Part shown: positions 38,355 to 47,578 of the stretch, piece after piece
How the letters are laid out: every line of letters begins with the position of its first letter
Position numbering within the stretch: position 1 is the stretch's first letter
DNA from: Pseudomonadota bacterium
Lineage (GTDB): Bacteria > Pseudomonadota > Gammaproteobacteria > Burkholderiales > Ferrovaceae
Assembly: GCA_021832305.1 (NCBI GenBank)
Contig: JAKBLB010000006.1
Coordinates: 1 to 64,000 of the forward strand
Length of the DNA: 64,000 nucleotides
Reading direction: 5' to 3'
Notes under the pieces: generated by a model
What the model was told of the DNA's origin: nothing
Seen by the model: only the letters and a program-made list of their open reading frames with translations
Database searches by the model: none
Program-made: the position numbers and the translations under genes

Positions 38355-38734
38355 ATATCATCGAACAACTCGAACAGGAAGAAATGGCCCGCCTGAGCAA
38401 AACCATCCCGGATTTTGCGCCGGGCGACACCGTGGTGGTCAGCGTGGCCGTGGTGGAAGGCGAACGTAAACGGGTCCAGGCCTTTGAAGGCGTGGTCATT
38501 GCCAAGCGTAATCGTGGCCTGAACTCGGCTTTCACCGTGCGCAAGGTTTCTTCCGGCGAAGGGGTGGAAAGGACCTTTCAGACGTGGTCTCCCTCGATTA
38601 CGGGCATCGAGGTGAAGCGTCGTGGCGATGTGCGTCGCGCCAAGCTGTATTACTTGCGTGATCGTTCCGGCAAGTCGGCCCGCATTCGCGAAAAATTGCC
38701 CAGCCGCGTCAATACGGCGGCCAAACCTCGCTAA
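38351..38734 (+). CDS. rplS: 50S ribosomal protein L19 (bL19)
   Basis: The 127-aa protein has the L19 signature: [30 protein letters not shown] (in parts), then [21 protein letters not shown] and [22 protein letters not shown]. It lies at the 30S-50S interface. It is the last gene of the rpsP operon. Confidence 0.98.
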   Translation: MNIIEQLEQEEMARLSKTIPDFAPGDTVVVSVAVVEGERKRVQAFEGVVIAKRNRGLNSAFTVRKVSSGEGVERTFQTWSPSITGIEVKRRGDVRRAKLYYLRDRSGKSARIREKLPSRVNTAAKPR

Positions 38735-38739
38735 GGTTT

Positions 38740-38756
38740 CCTCCTCGACGAGGAGG
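38740..38756 (+). promoter_or_regulatory. Hairpin covering the xerD ribosome binding site
   Basis: CCTCCTCGACGAGGAGG is an inverted repeat with a 7-base stem and 3-base loop between rplS and xerD. Its right arm contains the GAGGAGG that serves as the xerD Shine-Dalgarno sequence. No U-tract follows, so a translation-limiting or attenuating structure is more likely than a terminator. Confidence 0.45.
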
Positions 38757-38761
38757 GAGAG

Positions 38762-39676
38762 GTGTCTGCGGTGGGAGAAGACTGGACGCTGGCTCTGGAA
38801 AAGTTTTGCGACAGTCTTTGGCTGGAAGAGGGCCTGGCCCGCAATACTCTGGACGGTTATCGGCGGGATCTGATCCTCCTGGCCGGTTGGTTGGCGTCCA
38901 GATACGGGGCGGTTTCCCCCTATGAGGTGTCAGAACTCCAGTTGCAAGGATGGCTGGCCTACCTTTTCCAGGGACGAAAATTTTCCAGTACCAGTGCTGC
39001 CCGAGCCCTGTCCAGCGTACGACGCTTCTTCCAGTTTGCCGTACGCACGGAAGGGATGTCCGGAGATCCTTCGCTCCGCCTGGAATCTCCGCGCATTCAA
39101 CGAGGGCTCCCGCTCAGCCTCTCCGAAGGGGAGGTGGAAAGTTTGTTGCAGACGCCTCTGGTGGCGACTCCCCTGGGCCTGCGCGATCGCGCCATGCTTG
39201 AAGTACTCTACGCCAGTGGTCTGCGAGTCAGTGAGTTGGTGGACTTGCCCTTGGCCCATCTGGAGTTGGTCGAAGGAATCGTGCGGGTACAGGGCAAGGG
39301 GGGCAAGGAACGTCTGGTTCCTCTGGGAGAAGAGGCCAGGGAGTGGCTCGAGCGCTATCTCAGGGATGCTCGCCCCACCTTGTTGGCAGGGCAACCGCAC
39401 CGGGCCCTGTTTGTGACCCACCGACGGGACTCCATGACGCGCCAGGCGTTCTGGTACCGCATCAAGCAGTATGCGCGTGGGGCGGGAATCACCACGCCGC
39501 TCTCTCCTCATACCCTTCGTCATGCTTTTGCGACACATCTGGTGAATCATGGCGCAGATTTGCGGGTCGTCCAACTTCTGCTCGGCCATGCCGATATTTC
39601 CACCACCCAAATCTATACGCATGTGGCCCGGGAACGTTTGCGCCAGTTACATGCCCGTCATCATCCCCGAGGATAA
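38762..39676 (+). CDS. xerD: Tyrosine recombinase XerD
   Basis: The 304-aa protein has a SAM-like N-terminal domain and a catalytic domain with R155 (GLRVSEL), a lysine in GKGGKERLVPLG, H250-xx-R253 (SPHTLRHAFATHL), H276 (LLGHADISTTQ) and Tyr285 (IYTHV). The C-terminal LHARHHPRG is characteristic of XerD rather than XerC. It resolves chromosome dimers at dif with XerC. The start is GTG at 38762 after GAGGAGGGAGA; a second GTG nine bases later is possible. Confidence 0.93.
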   Translation: MSAVGEDWTLALEKFCDSLWLEEGLARNTLDGYRRDLILLAGWLASRYGAVSPYEVSELQLQGWLAYLFQGRKFSSTSAARALSSVRRFFQFAVRTEGMSGDPSLRLESPRIQRGLPLSLSEGEVESLLQTPLVATPLGLRDRAMLEVLYASGLRVSELVDLPLAHLELVEGIVRVQGKGGKERLVPLGEEAREWLERYLRDARPTLLAGQPHRALFVTHRRDSMTRQAFWYRIKQYARGAGITTPLSPHTLRHAFATHLVNHGADLRVVQLLLGHADISTTQIYTHVARERLRQLHARHHPRG

Positions 39677-39679
39677 TCC

Positions 39680-40294
39680 ATGACCTCTGCCCGACTTATC
39701 CTGTTTCTTGTGACAGCAGGCGCCTATCTGATGGGTTCCCTATCCTTTGCCGTGGTGGTCAGCCGTTTCATGAAACTGCCCGATCCCCGTTCCTTTGGAT
39801 CCAAAAATCCCGGTGCCACCAATATGCTGCGGGGGGGCAGTCGTCTGGGGGCAGCCATCGTACTTCTGGGGGACGCACTCAAGGGATGGCTGGCGGTATG
39901 GCTGGTGATGCATCTCCTGGTCCCGCTGGGGGCAGAGGATGTGGCCGTGGCGTTGGCGGCGATTGCCGTTTTTCTGGGACATGGATACCCCATCTTTTTC
40001 AGGTTCAAGGGGGGCAAGGGCGTCGCCACTGCCCTGGGTATTTTGCTGGCCCTGAATCCTCTCATGGGATTATGTGCCCTGATCGTCTGGCTGTCCGTCA
40101 TGGCGGTGACCCGCATTTCTTCCCTGTCGGCACTGTGTACTTCCCTGGCTACGCCCCTCTTTAGCCTGTTTTTTTTACAGACCTGGCTTCTGCGCGGTAC
40201 CGTACTTCTTCTGGCAGTGATTTTGCTGCTGCATCACCACGCCAACATTCGCAAACTGTTGGCAGGGCAGGAAACCATTTTTCGTCGGCGATGA
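39680..40294 (+). CDS. plsY: Acyl-phosphate:glycerol-3-phosphate acyltransferase
   Basis: Membrane protein of 204 aa with about five helices and the three PlsY loops: MGSLSFAVVVSRF, SFGSKNPGATNMLR near residue 38, and FKGGKGVATALGILLALNP near 110. It makes lysophosphatidic acid from acyl phosphate. It lies 3 bases after xerD on the same strand. A ~20-base gap separates it from the convergent GGDEF-EAL gene. Confidence 0.96.
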   Translation: MTSARLILFLVTAGAYLMGSLSFAVVVSRFMKLPDPRSFGSKNPGATNMLRGGSRLGAAIVLLGDALKGWLAVWLVMHLLVPLGAEDVAVALAAIAVFLGHGYPIFFRFKGGKGVATALGILLALNPLMGLCALIVWLSVMAVTRISSLSALCTSLATPLFSLFFLQTWLLRGTVLLLAVILLLHHHANIRKLLAGQETIFRRR

Positions 40295-40316
40295 AGAAGT
40301 GTCAGAAAGTTGATTT

Positions 40317-42407
40317 TCATGGGGTGTGGCCCAGGCCGGAGGGAAACTGAGCGCCGCTGTTCTGTTTTTCGATCAGGTTGAAAAGTTCATCCGCGCCCAG
40401 GGGATGAGACAATAGGAACCCTTGGACTTCGGTGCAATGGTGATCCGTCAAAAAGTCGAGTTGCTGGGCATTTTCCACGCCTTCCGCCACACTCTTCAAA
40501 TCGAAACTTTGCGCCAGGGACAGGATGAGTCGGGTGTAAAGCGCATTGCCTTTGCTGTGACCGAGATCGGTCAGAAGAGAACGATCCACCTTGAGGGTGT
40601 CGATTTTGAGTTGGTGGAGGGTGTTGAGCGAGGAAACTCCTGAGTCGAACCCATTGATGGCGATACGAACCCCCAGATTCTTGAGCGACTGTATCACGGT
40701 AAAATGACGACTGCGGTTTTCCGTGATGATGTGACGCGCCAGTTCAAACTCCAGCCAACAGGGTTCCATGCCGGTTTGGCGCAGGATGTTTTCCACGCTG
40801 GCCAGAAAATGGTCATGGGTGAACTGTTTGTAGGTCAGATTGATGGCCAGTTTGATGGGAGGTTGACCGCGGGCGATCCATGATTTCCATTCCTGGCAAG
40901 CAGTAGCCAAAATCCATTCGCCCAAGGGAACGATCAACCCCGAATCCTCCAGGGAAGAAATGAACTCCGTCGCGTGCAACAATCCGCGCTGCGGATGCTG
41001 CCAGCGGAGCAATGTTTCAACGCCAATGACTTTCCCGGAGGACAGGTCAAACTGGGGTTGGTAACTCAAGGAAAATTCCTGGTGGTCGAGTGCCTGAAGG
41101 ATTTCTTCTTCGGTTTTTCTGGTTTGGATATCGAAGGAATCCAGGTGCGAATTGAAGAAACGAAATTGATTTCTGCCGGACTTCTTGGCGACATACATGG
41201 CGGTATCCGCGTTCTCCAGTAACTCGTCTGCGGACAGTTCGGCATGATGAGAAGCGATTCCGATGCTGACCGATAACTGCACTTTTCCTAATTCCTGGAG
41301 GGAGACGGGTTGGGAAACGGTGTCCAGAATCTTCTTTGCGATGGCCTCGAGATCGGTGGATTGGTTGACGTCGGTGAGAATGATGGAAAATTCATCGCCG
41401 CCCAGACGGGCGACCGTATCGGTTTCGCGTATGGCCATGACCAGTCGTTCGGCGGTGGTTCGAAGGAGCAGGTCACCGGCGGCATGGCCCATGGAGTCAT
41501 TGATCTGTTTGAAATGATCGATGTCGATGAACATGACCGTCACGCTGGTTTTCTGGCGCTTCCCGTGCAGGATGGCCTGTTCCAGTCGGTCGTTGAGAAA
41601 GAGGCGATTGGGCAGACCCGTGAGCGGGTCGTGATGGGCCAGATAGTGGAGTCTTTCCTCGGATAACTTGATGTCCGAAATGTCGGAAAAAACGATGACA
41701 AACCGGGAGGATTCCCGTTTTGAGCGCGAAACCTCGCTGGCGCTCATGTGCGAGGGAAAGATCTCTCCCGATTTGCGTCGTTGCCAGACTTCTCCCTGCC
41801 ATGACCCCTGGGTGGTCAACATGTTCCAGAGCGTGGAGAGTGTATTTTCCTGTCGGTCGGACATGAGCGCCTGTACCGGGCGCCCGATGACTTCATCGGC
41901 CTGATAGCCCATGATATTGGTGAAGGCCTGGTTGACGTGAGTGATCAACAGGTCACTGTCCACCATGATGATGCCTTCCAGCATGCATTCAAAGACTTTC
42001 GAGACCATTTTCAGGCCGACTTCGGTCTTCTTCCGTTCGATTGCATAGTGAAGCGAGCGAATCATGAGGTCCGCTTCAACGAATCCCTTCACGAGATAAT
42101 CCTGCGCCCCCAGTGACGCCAGTCGGGAGGCGACGGTCTTGTCATTGAGTGCCGTCAGAATGACGATGGGAACATCGGGCGCAACTTCATGGATGCGGTG
42201 GAAAGTTTCGACTCCCTGGCTATCCGGAAGCGACAGATCCAGCAGTATGGCATCAAAGGGAAAAGAGACGCGAGATTCCTCGATGACCATCAAGGCCCCG
42301 TTCAAGGATTCGCAATGAACCAGTTCGATGGGAGGACTCTCACCCAGCAGCATCAGGTTGAGTAACCTGGCATCCCCGGGATTGTCCTCTACCAGAAGGA
42401 GTTTCAT
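40317..42407 (-). CDS. REC-PAS-GGDEF-EAL response regulator (degenerate EAL)
   Basis: The 696-aa product has a receiver domain with phospho-acceptor D57 (AILLDLSLP), a PAS domain (about 135-250), a GGDEF domain with intact [11 protein letters not shown], and a C-terminal EAL domain. The EAL motif reads ETLLRW, the catalytic DDFG motif is replaced by NGFDSG, and the ExTE region is changed (EFELARH). Phosphodiesterase activity is therefore unlikely, and the protein is probably a phosphorylation-controlled diguanylate cyclase. It is the last gene of a five-gene coupled operon and overlaps the single-domain regulator by four bases. Confidence 0.9.
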   Translation of the reverse strand: MKLLLVEDNPGDARLLNLMLLGESPPIELVHCESLNGALMVIEESRVSFPFDAILLDLSLPDSQGVETFHRIHEVAPDVPIVILTALNDKTVASRLASLGAQDYLVKGFVEADLMIRSLHYAIERKKTEVGLKMVSKVFECMLEGIIMVDSDLLITHVNQAFTNIMGYQADEVIGRPVQALMSDRQENTLSTLWNMLTTQGSWQGEVWQRRKSGEIFPSHMSASEVSRSKRESSRFVIVFSDISDIKLSEERLHYLAHHDPLTGLPNRLFLNDRLEQAILHGKRQKTSVTVMFIDIDHFKQINDSMGHAAGDLLLRTTAERLVMAIRETDTVARLGGDEFSIILTDVNQSTDLEAIAKKILDTVSQPVSLQELGKVQLSVSIGIASHHAELSADELLENADTAMYVAKKSGRNQFRFFNSHLDSFDIQTRKTEEEILQALDHQEFSLSYQPQFDLSSGKVIGVETLLRWQHPQRGLLHATEFISSLEDSGLIVPLGEWILATACQEWKSWIARGQPPIKLAINLTYKQFTHDHFLASVENILRQTGMEPCWLEFELARHIITENRSRHFTVIQSLKNLGVRIAINGFDSGVSSLNTLHQLKIDTLKVDRSLLTDLGHSKGNALYTRLILSLAQSFDLKSVAEGVENAQQLDFLTDHHCTEVQGFLLSHPLGADELFNLIEKQNSGAQFPSGLGHTP

Positions 42408-42859
42408 GATTCCTGTGAAACCTGGGGAAGTTTGACGATGGTCAGCCAGAAAGATTCGATGGATTGAACGACTTTGATGAATTGATCGAGGTTGACCGGC
42501 TTGGTGACATAGCAATTGACGTGTAGGTCGTAGGATCGGAGGATGTCTGCCTCCGCCTCGGAAGAAGAAATGACGACCACGGGGATGCGTTTGAACTCCG
42601 GGGTGGACTTGATGGTGGCCAGCACTTCCCGACCGTCAACTTTGGGCAGGTTGAGATCGAGCAGAATGACATCCGGACGGGGCGCATTTTCATAAGGCGC
42701 TTCCTGGCGCAGAAAACGCAAGGCTTCCAGACCGTCGTGGACGACGTTCAGGTTGTTGTAAAGCTTGCTTTCTGCGAGGGCTTCCTTGGTCAGTCGCACG
42801 TCTCCCGGGTTGTCTTCCACCAGCAGGAACTCGGCTGGTCGCCCCATCAGTCCGCTCAT
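42404..42859 (-). CDS. Single-domain response regulator (Rcp1-like)
   Basis: Receiver-only protein of 151 aa: [18 protein letters not shown] at the start, phospho-acceptor D68 in [13 protein letters not shown], Ser/Thr in VVISSSEAE and K120 in YVTKPVN. It belongs to the Rcp1/CheY-like class that often partners hybrid or phytochrome-type kinases. The start overlaps the upstream kinase stop by four bases and its stop overlaps the next gene by four. It likely carries phosphate from the globin kinase, perhaps competing with the REC domain of the next gene. Confidence 0.92.
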   Translation of the reverse strand: MSGLMGRPAEFLLVEDNPGDVRLTKEALAESKLYNNLNVVHDGLEALRFLRQEAPYENAPRPDVILLDLNLPKVDGREVLATIKSTPEFKRIPVVVISSSEAEADILRSYDLHVNCYVTKPVNLDQFIKVVQSIESFWLTIVKLPQVSQES

Positions 42860-44430
42860 TTTGTTTGCTCCTTGATCAATGTGAATTGAAACAGAGACCC
42901 GATACCGTTCGGTGCCGGGTCTACCCATATCGTTCCGTGATGACGTTCCACGATCTTTTTACAGAGTGCCAGGCCGATGCCCGTGCCCGGGTATTCCTGA
43001 CGACTGTGCAGTCGTTGGAAGATCGAGAATACCCGTTGTGCATACTCCGGTGCGATTCCGATGCCATTGTCCAGCACGGAAAATAACCATTCGTGTTCCT
43101 TTTCCAGAACCTCGATGTGAATTCTGGGAGTGTCCTTGCTTCGGAATTTGACGGCATTGCCGATCAGATTCTGGAATAACTGCACCAGTTGGGTCGTGTC
43201 TCCAGGAACCACGGGAAGAGGGCCATGGGTGACCAGGGACTGGGTCTCCTCCAGGGTGCTTTTCAGATTGAAGAGGGCGCGATTCAGGATGAGTTGAATA
43301 TCGACCAGCTTATGTTGGCTGCCCTGAGTGCCAATCCGGGAGAAGGTGAGAAGGTCATTGATCAGTTGCTGCATGCGTTCGGCGCCATCCACGGCATAGC
43401 GAATGAATTCGTCGGCATCTGCGTCGAGTTTTCCCTGGTAGCGTCGCGCCAGCAATTGGGTGTAACTGGCGACCATGCGCAGGGGTTCTTGCAGATCATG
43501 GGAGGCAATATAGGCAAACTGTTCGAGATCCCGGTTGGAGCGAAACAATTCCTCTGTTCTTGCCGCGAGGTCGGCCTGGTTGCGTTTGACTTCCGTGATA
43601 TCGGTAAATTCGATGACCCATTGCCGATGGTCCGGATGGGACGCATCCATGCTCATGATCGTGATTTTGGCCGGGAAAGCATGGGTTCCGACCCGGTTCA
43701 ATTCGACTTCTCCCTGCCATTGTTCCTGTTCGAGCGCATGGCTGCACAGATCCGCGAAGGAGGGGGAGGCTGAGGAAATGGACATCAGTTCCGTGAAGGA
43801 GGTGCCCATCAACAGGTTGGGGGGAATGCCGATCAGCCGCCCGGACATCTTGTTGGCATGCTGGATGATGCCGTCGGTGTCGGTAATGACCACGCCTTCG
43901 ATATTGTCCTGAAAAACCTTGGAAAGGAGGGTGAGTTGTTCGTGCTCGGCGCGAAAATAGGCCTCGGTGGTCAAACTGATGTCAAACAGGGCGACTTTGA
44001 CGAGGGATAAGGTTCGTTCCAGCGCATCTGCCGGATGTGCTTCATGAATATGGCGGAGAATCCCGACCAGATAACGACAAAAGGCGCCGATGTACCACTC
44101 GGGTTTCAGACCGATTTTATGATGTCGCAGGCCTACGAGGAAACGTTGCTGGAAGAAGGACTCATCGTGGGGTCCCTTGAACAGGCCATGGAAATAATTT
44201 ATCTGTGCTTGCAGTAACCGTTGCGCTATTTCGGGGTCATTGAAATAGTGGCGGGTTTCATCCAGGTGGGCGAGATGAGTGTTGAGTGTCCGGGCTATCT
44301 CCTCCAGGGTTTGCCCATTTTTTGGCAAGGAAGTCTGGAGCAGGAGAAAATCATTCTCTTCCAGCCCGATAAAGTTTTTTCTCGAGGCCAGTTCTTTGGG
44401 ATCGATGGGAGGGAGTGCGCGGTCACTCAA
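42856..44430 (-). CDS. Protoglobin-PAS sensor histidine kinase
   Basis: Soluble kinase of 524 aa. The N-terminal ~160 residues form a globin-coupled sensor domain, with [21 protein letters not shown] giving the proximal haem ligand at H103 (given in part). A PAS domain follows (about 170-285), then a HisKA domain with H311 in [15 protein letters not shown], and HATPase_c with [24 protein letters not shown] and [14 protein letters not shown]. It should bind haem and sense oxygen or another diatomic gas. No membrane segments. It overlaps the GGDEF-EAL gene before it by eight bases. Confidence 0.9.
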   Translation of the reverse strand: MSDRALPPIDPKELASRKNFIGLEENDFLLLQTSLPKNGQTLEEIARTLNTHLAHLDETRHYFNDPEIAQRLLQAQINYFHGLFKGPHDESFFQQRFLVGLRHHKIGLKPEWYIGAFCRYLVGILRHIHEAHPADALERTLSLVKVALFDISLTTEAYFRAEHEQLTLLSKVFQDNIEGVVITDTDGIIQHANKMSGRLIGIPPNLLMGTSFTELMSISSASPSFADLCSHALEQEQWQGEVELNRVGTHAFPAKITIMSMDASHPDHRQWVIEFTDITEVKRNQADLAARTEELFRSNRDLEQFAYIASHDLQEPLRMVASYTQLLARRYQGKLDADADEFIRYAVDGAERMQQLINDLLTFSRIGTQGSQHKLVDIQLILNRALFNLKSTLEETQSLVTHGPLPVVPGDTTQLVQLFQNLIGNAVKFRSKDTPRIHIEVLEKEHEWLFSVLDNGIGIAPEYAQRVFSIFQRLHSRQEYPGTGIGLALCKKIVERHHGTIWVDPAPNGIGSLFQFTLIKEQTK

Positions 44431-46660
44431 GTTTTTTCTCCGGCAGAATGAGTTTTTTCGTGGGAGAAGTCATGTTCGAGGTGGGTAGCCCCAGGTAAAA
44501 TCCCTGGGCGTAATTGATTCCCATGTCGACCAGCGCCATGAGGATTTCACCGGATTCCACGAACTCGGCCACGGTTAAAATACCCAATTCCTGGCACAGT
44601 TGGTTGAGGTTTTTGATCAGAATATAGTCGATTTTCGAGTTGAGGATGTTTCTGACGAAGGCCCCGTCGAGTTTGACGAAATCGAAGCGAAGTTCCCGCA
44701 GGTAATGAAAGGAGTTATAACCACTGCCAAAATCATCCAGGGCGAAGGAGAATCCCTTGTCCCTCAAGTTGGTCAGAAATTTGCGCATGTTGGTCATATC
44801 GCCGATGGCATCCCTTTCCAGGATTTCGAATACGATGAGATTGGGCGAAAGGGACAACTGGCGGCAGAGTTGTTCGGCAAAGCCGAGGATCCCGCGTCCC
44901 TGAATCTCCTGGGCAGAAAGATTCAGGAACAGGCGCGGCAGGGGGAGACCTTTTTCCTTGAGCGCATGCAGGGCGGTGAAGGCATTTTCCAGGATGACAC
45001 GATCCAGTTCCCGGCCCAGTCCGTACTTTTCGATGGTTTCTATGAACATTCCTGCAGAGGTGGTATCCCCATTGAGTTCCTTCATGCGTGCCAAAGTCTC
45101 GAAGGCCACGACTTCGCCGGTTCTGAGATCGAACACGGACTGATAATAGGGGATGATGCGCTGGCTCTTGAGGGCCTGACGCAATTTTTCGGCATTGTCG
45201 CGGATGGTGCGACCGGCCTGTAATTCACCGGAGGAACGGATGGTGCCGACACCGTCTTTTCCCATTTGTTTGGCCCGGTACAAGCCCACATCGACTCCGG
45301 TCATCAGGTCGGCCACCTTGTCCCCATCCTCCGGAAAGGTGACGATGCCGATGGAGGTGGTGATGTGAAACTCTTTTCCATCGGGGCTGAGGAAGCACAG
45401 TTCGCGTAGCCCGAGGCGCAGTTTCTCGGCCACGGCAACGCCGCCCTCCTTGCCCGTTTCCGTCAGGATGACGGCAAATTCATCTCCGCCGATACGGGTG
45501 GCAATATCCCCTTTGCGCATGGAATGGGAGATGATCTCCGCGACCTGTTTCAGTACGCTGTCGCCGCAGGGGTGTCCGTAGGTGTCGTTGACATCCTTGA
45601 AATCGTCCAGATCCAGCATCAACACACAAAAGTTATGGCGATGGCGTTCGGAACGACCTTCCTCGTAACTGAGCAGTTCCTGGAAATAACGACGGTTGTG
45701 CAATCCGGTCAGGGGATCATGGGTGGAATAATATTCGAGTTCGGCCAGGGTGCGGCTCAGGGTTTTGCTGGACCCGACGACCATGACCATGACTGCGAGG
45801 GTAGAACGGATGACGCTGGCTTCTTGCGCCGACAGTTTTTTGGACGAGCCGAAGGCTAACCCCAATACCCCACCCAGATTGGACATTTCCAGATCCGGGA
45901 CGGGGACCGTGATCATTTCCACTCGGTGATCCAGGTGCAGGTGAATGGAGTCGCAGGTGGGGATATGAAATTCCTCGATGTCCAGGGGCGCATCTTTGGG
46001 CAGTTTGAGTTGTTCGAGGACCTCGCTGACCAAATGGGTCTTGGCCATGGCCTTTATTTCATCGGAGTAATCGCCCAGGTAGTACAGATAAAGCGACAAC
46101 CCCCTTTCTTCCACGAAGGCAATGAAAAAGAAATTAAAGGGGAAAATGGTGTGAAAGCCGGAGAGTATCTCCTGGACGAACGCTTTCCACTGGGTCACTT
46201 TTTCGTGGGACAGCATGATGGTTTCGAGGATTTTGCTCTGTCGTTCGAGCAGGTCCTTTTCTACCAGGGAATTTTTGAAGCCTTCTATGGTATGGTTGAA
46301 TTCCAGCGCAATCTGTTGCAAAAGGCCGACGTTTTGCGACCATTGGCGCTGGCGTTCCCTGAACAGGATTTCCAGAGCCCGTTCCAGCCTGTCGTAGCGT
46401 GAACGACTGGACAGCAGTCGCTCGGAAAGAGAAAACCGGTCTTCCTCGCTCAGGTTGAACTCGCTTACCAGGGAAAGGGTATGGTCCAGGTGTTCGGAGA
46501 GTTCCTGATGGACGCTTTTGACCAGTTCGCTGATGTTTTCCGTGAAGCGTTGGGAGCGGACCTGACTTTCCAGGAGGGAAGCGATCCGTTCGACGACGTA
46601 CATCCGCGTCCTTTCCAGATCGACGGTCGATTCCTCAGTTGGAAATTCCGGTGTTTTCAT
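44423..46660 (-). CDS. GAF-like/GGDEF/EAL c-di-GMP enzyme
   Basis: The 745-aa product has an N-terminal helical region (about 1-160), a GAF-like sensory domain (about 165-315), GGDEF (THDPLTGLHNRRYF; RIGGDEFAVIL) and EAL (about 500-735). In the EAL domain the key residues look preserved: FETLARM, NLSAQE, FEILERD, ALDDFGSGYN, VKLDGAF and AEFVES. Both cyclase and phosphodiesterase activity are therefore possible. No membrane segments. It starts four bases after the ODP-like gene ends and overlaps the kinase gene. Confidence 0.88.
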   Translation of the reverse strand: MKTPEFPTEESTVDLERTRMYVVERIASLLESQVRSQRFTENISELVKSVHQELSEHLDHTLSLVSEFNLSEEDRFSLSERLLSSRSRYDRLERALEILFRERQRQWSQNVGLLQQIALEFNHTIEGFKNSLVEKDLLERQSKILETIMLSHEKVTQWKAFVQEILSGFHTIFPFNFFFIAFVEERGLSLYLYYLGDYSDEIKAMAKTHLVSEVLEQLKLPKDAPLDIEEFHIPTCDSIHLHLDHRVEMITVPVPDLEMSNLGGVLGLAFGSSKKLSAQEASVIRSTLAVMVMVVGSSKTLSRTLAELEYYSTHDPLTGLHNRRYFQELLSYEEGRSERHRHNFCVLMLDLDDFKDVNDTYGHPCGDSVLKQVAEIISHSMRKGDIATRIGGDEFAVILTETGKEGGVAVAEKLRLGLRELCFLSPDGKEFHITTSIGIVTFPEDGDKVADLMTGVDVGLYRAKQMGKDGVGTIRSSGELQAGRTIRDNAEKLRQALKSQRIIPYYQSVFDLRTGEVVAFETLARMKELNGDTTSAGMFIETIEKYGLGRELDRVILENAFTALHALKEKGLPLPRLFLNLSAQEIQGRGILGFAEQLCRQLSLSPNLIVFEILERDAIGDMTNMRKFLTNLRDKGFSFALDDFGSGYNSFHYLRELRFDFVKLDGAFVRNILNSKIDYILIKNLNQLCQELGILTVAEFVESGEILMALVDMGINYAQGFYLGLPTSNMTSPTKKLILPEKKLE

Positions 46661-46664
46661 CAAG

Positions 46665-47432
46665 TCAGGCCGACCGGAATATTCCCGGAGCGGTCATCAA
46701 GTCGATGCCGCATTCCAGTTCCCTGAACCAGGCCAGGAAGTCCCTGACCGATTGACCACGGTAAATGGGCCCATGTTGCGGGGCGATCATCTGGATATCC
46801 AGTTTGGATACCATGTCCACCCAGAGCCGGGCGGCCCGATTGCCACACATGTAGCGCCGGTGGAACCATTCGACGTAGGGCAGGTGTTGGGAAAAATCGT
46901 CGACGAAGGGGTAATCCAGGTCGTCGGGGAGCATGGCGGCCCCGATGTCGCCGGAAAAAAGAATCCTGGCGGCCGGGTCATAGACGTTGATCTGTCCTTC
47001 GGAGTGCAGAAAATGTGCGGGAAGGAGTTGAAGATCGAAACCCGGCTCCAGGGTACAGGTCATCCCTTCATCCGGGACGCCGATGAAACGTTCCATGGTT
47101 TTGATGCCATAGTGCGGCAGAAAGCGTAGCCAGATACGCGAGACATACACGGGCGCCTGGGTCAATTCGAGCCAGGTGGAGATGCCGCCGACGATGTCCG
47201 GATCCTGGTGGGAAAGCATGATGGCTTTCAGGTTGTCCGGAGACGTATGGCGCAGAAGTTCGGCCAATACGCGCGGCATCACCCCGAATCCGCCAGGGTC
47301 CAACAGGACCGCCGAATCCCCTTCCATGACGAGGTACTGATTCGAACGAACCCCCCCTTCGTCTCCCGGTTCGCTTTCGTTCAACAGGATGAATTTGTGA
47401 GTATTGGAGCGATGCAGCGTAATGTTACGCAT
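46665..47432 (-). CDS. ODP-like metallo-beta-lactamase-fold (di-iron, oxygen-binding) protein
   Basis: The protein (255 aa) has an MBL fold in which the usual HxHxDH motif is HQDPDIVGG (in IMLSHQDPDI near residue 80). Other ligands are seen in LPAHFLHSEG, LFSGDIGAAM and APQHGPIYRG. This ligand set is that of flavodiiron-type MBL domains and of the oxygen-binding di-iron protein ODP, not of zinc hydrolases. There is no flavodoxin domain. It is the first gene of the five-gene signalling operon, so it is probably an oxygen sensor for that system. The start MRNITLHRS was chosen; an in-frame ATG 36 bases earlier is possible. Confidence 0.82.
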   Translation of the reverse strand: MRNITLHRSNTHKFILLNESEPGDEGGVRSNQYLVMEGDSAVLLDPGGFGVMPRVLAELLRHTSPDNLKAIMLSHQDPDIVGGISTWLELTQAPVYVSRIWLRFLPHYGIKTMERFIGVPDEGMTCTLEPGFDLQLLPAHFLHSEGQINVYDPAARILFSGDIGAAMLPDDLDYPFVDDFSQHLPYVEWFHRRYMCGNRAARLWVDMVSKLDIQMIAPQHGPIYRGQSVRDFLAWFRELECGIDLMTAPGIFRSA

Positions 47433-47496
47433 GGATGGTTTTCCCCCGGAGCACGCCGTTGGGGACACTTTCGGCGTATTCTGTTATTGTGAGGGG

Positions 47497-47525
47497 ATGA
47501 TAGCATCGTGCCGGGGGGCTGTACA
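47497..47525 (-). promoter_or_regulatory. Candidate promoter of the oxygen/c-di-GMP operon
   Basis: On the minus strand TGTACA (47520-47525), a 17-base spacer and TATCAT (47497-47502) lie about 65 bases before the ODP-like start, in the 146-base gap after the upstream globin-type gene. Confidence 0.45.
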
Positions 47526-47578
47526 TAGACCCTTTTTGCTATTTTCCTGTAACAAAAACATGACGCAGGAAATCCGGT

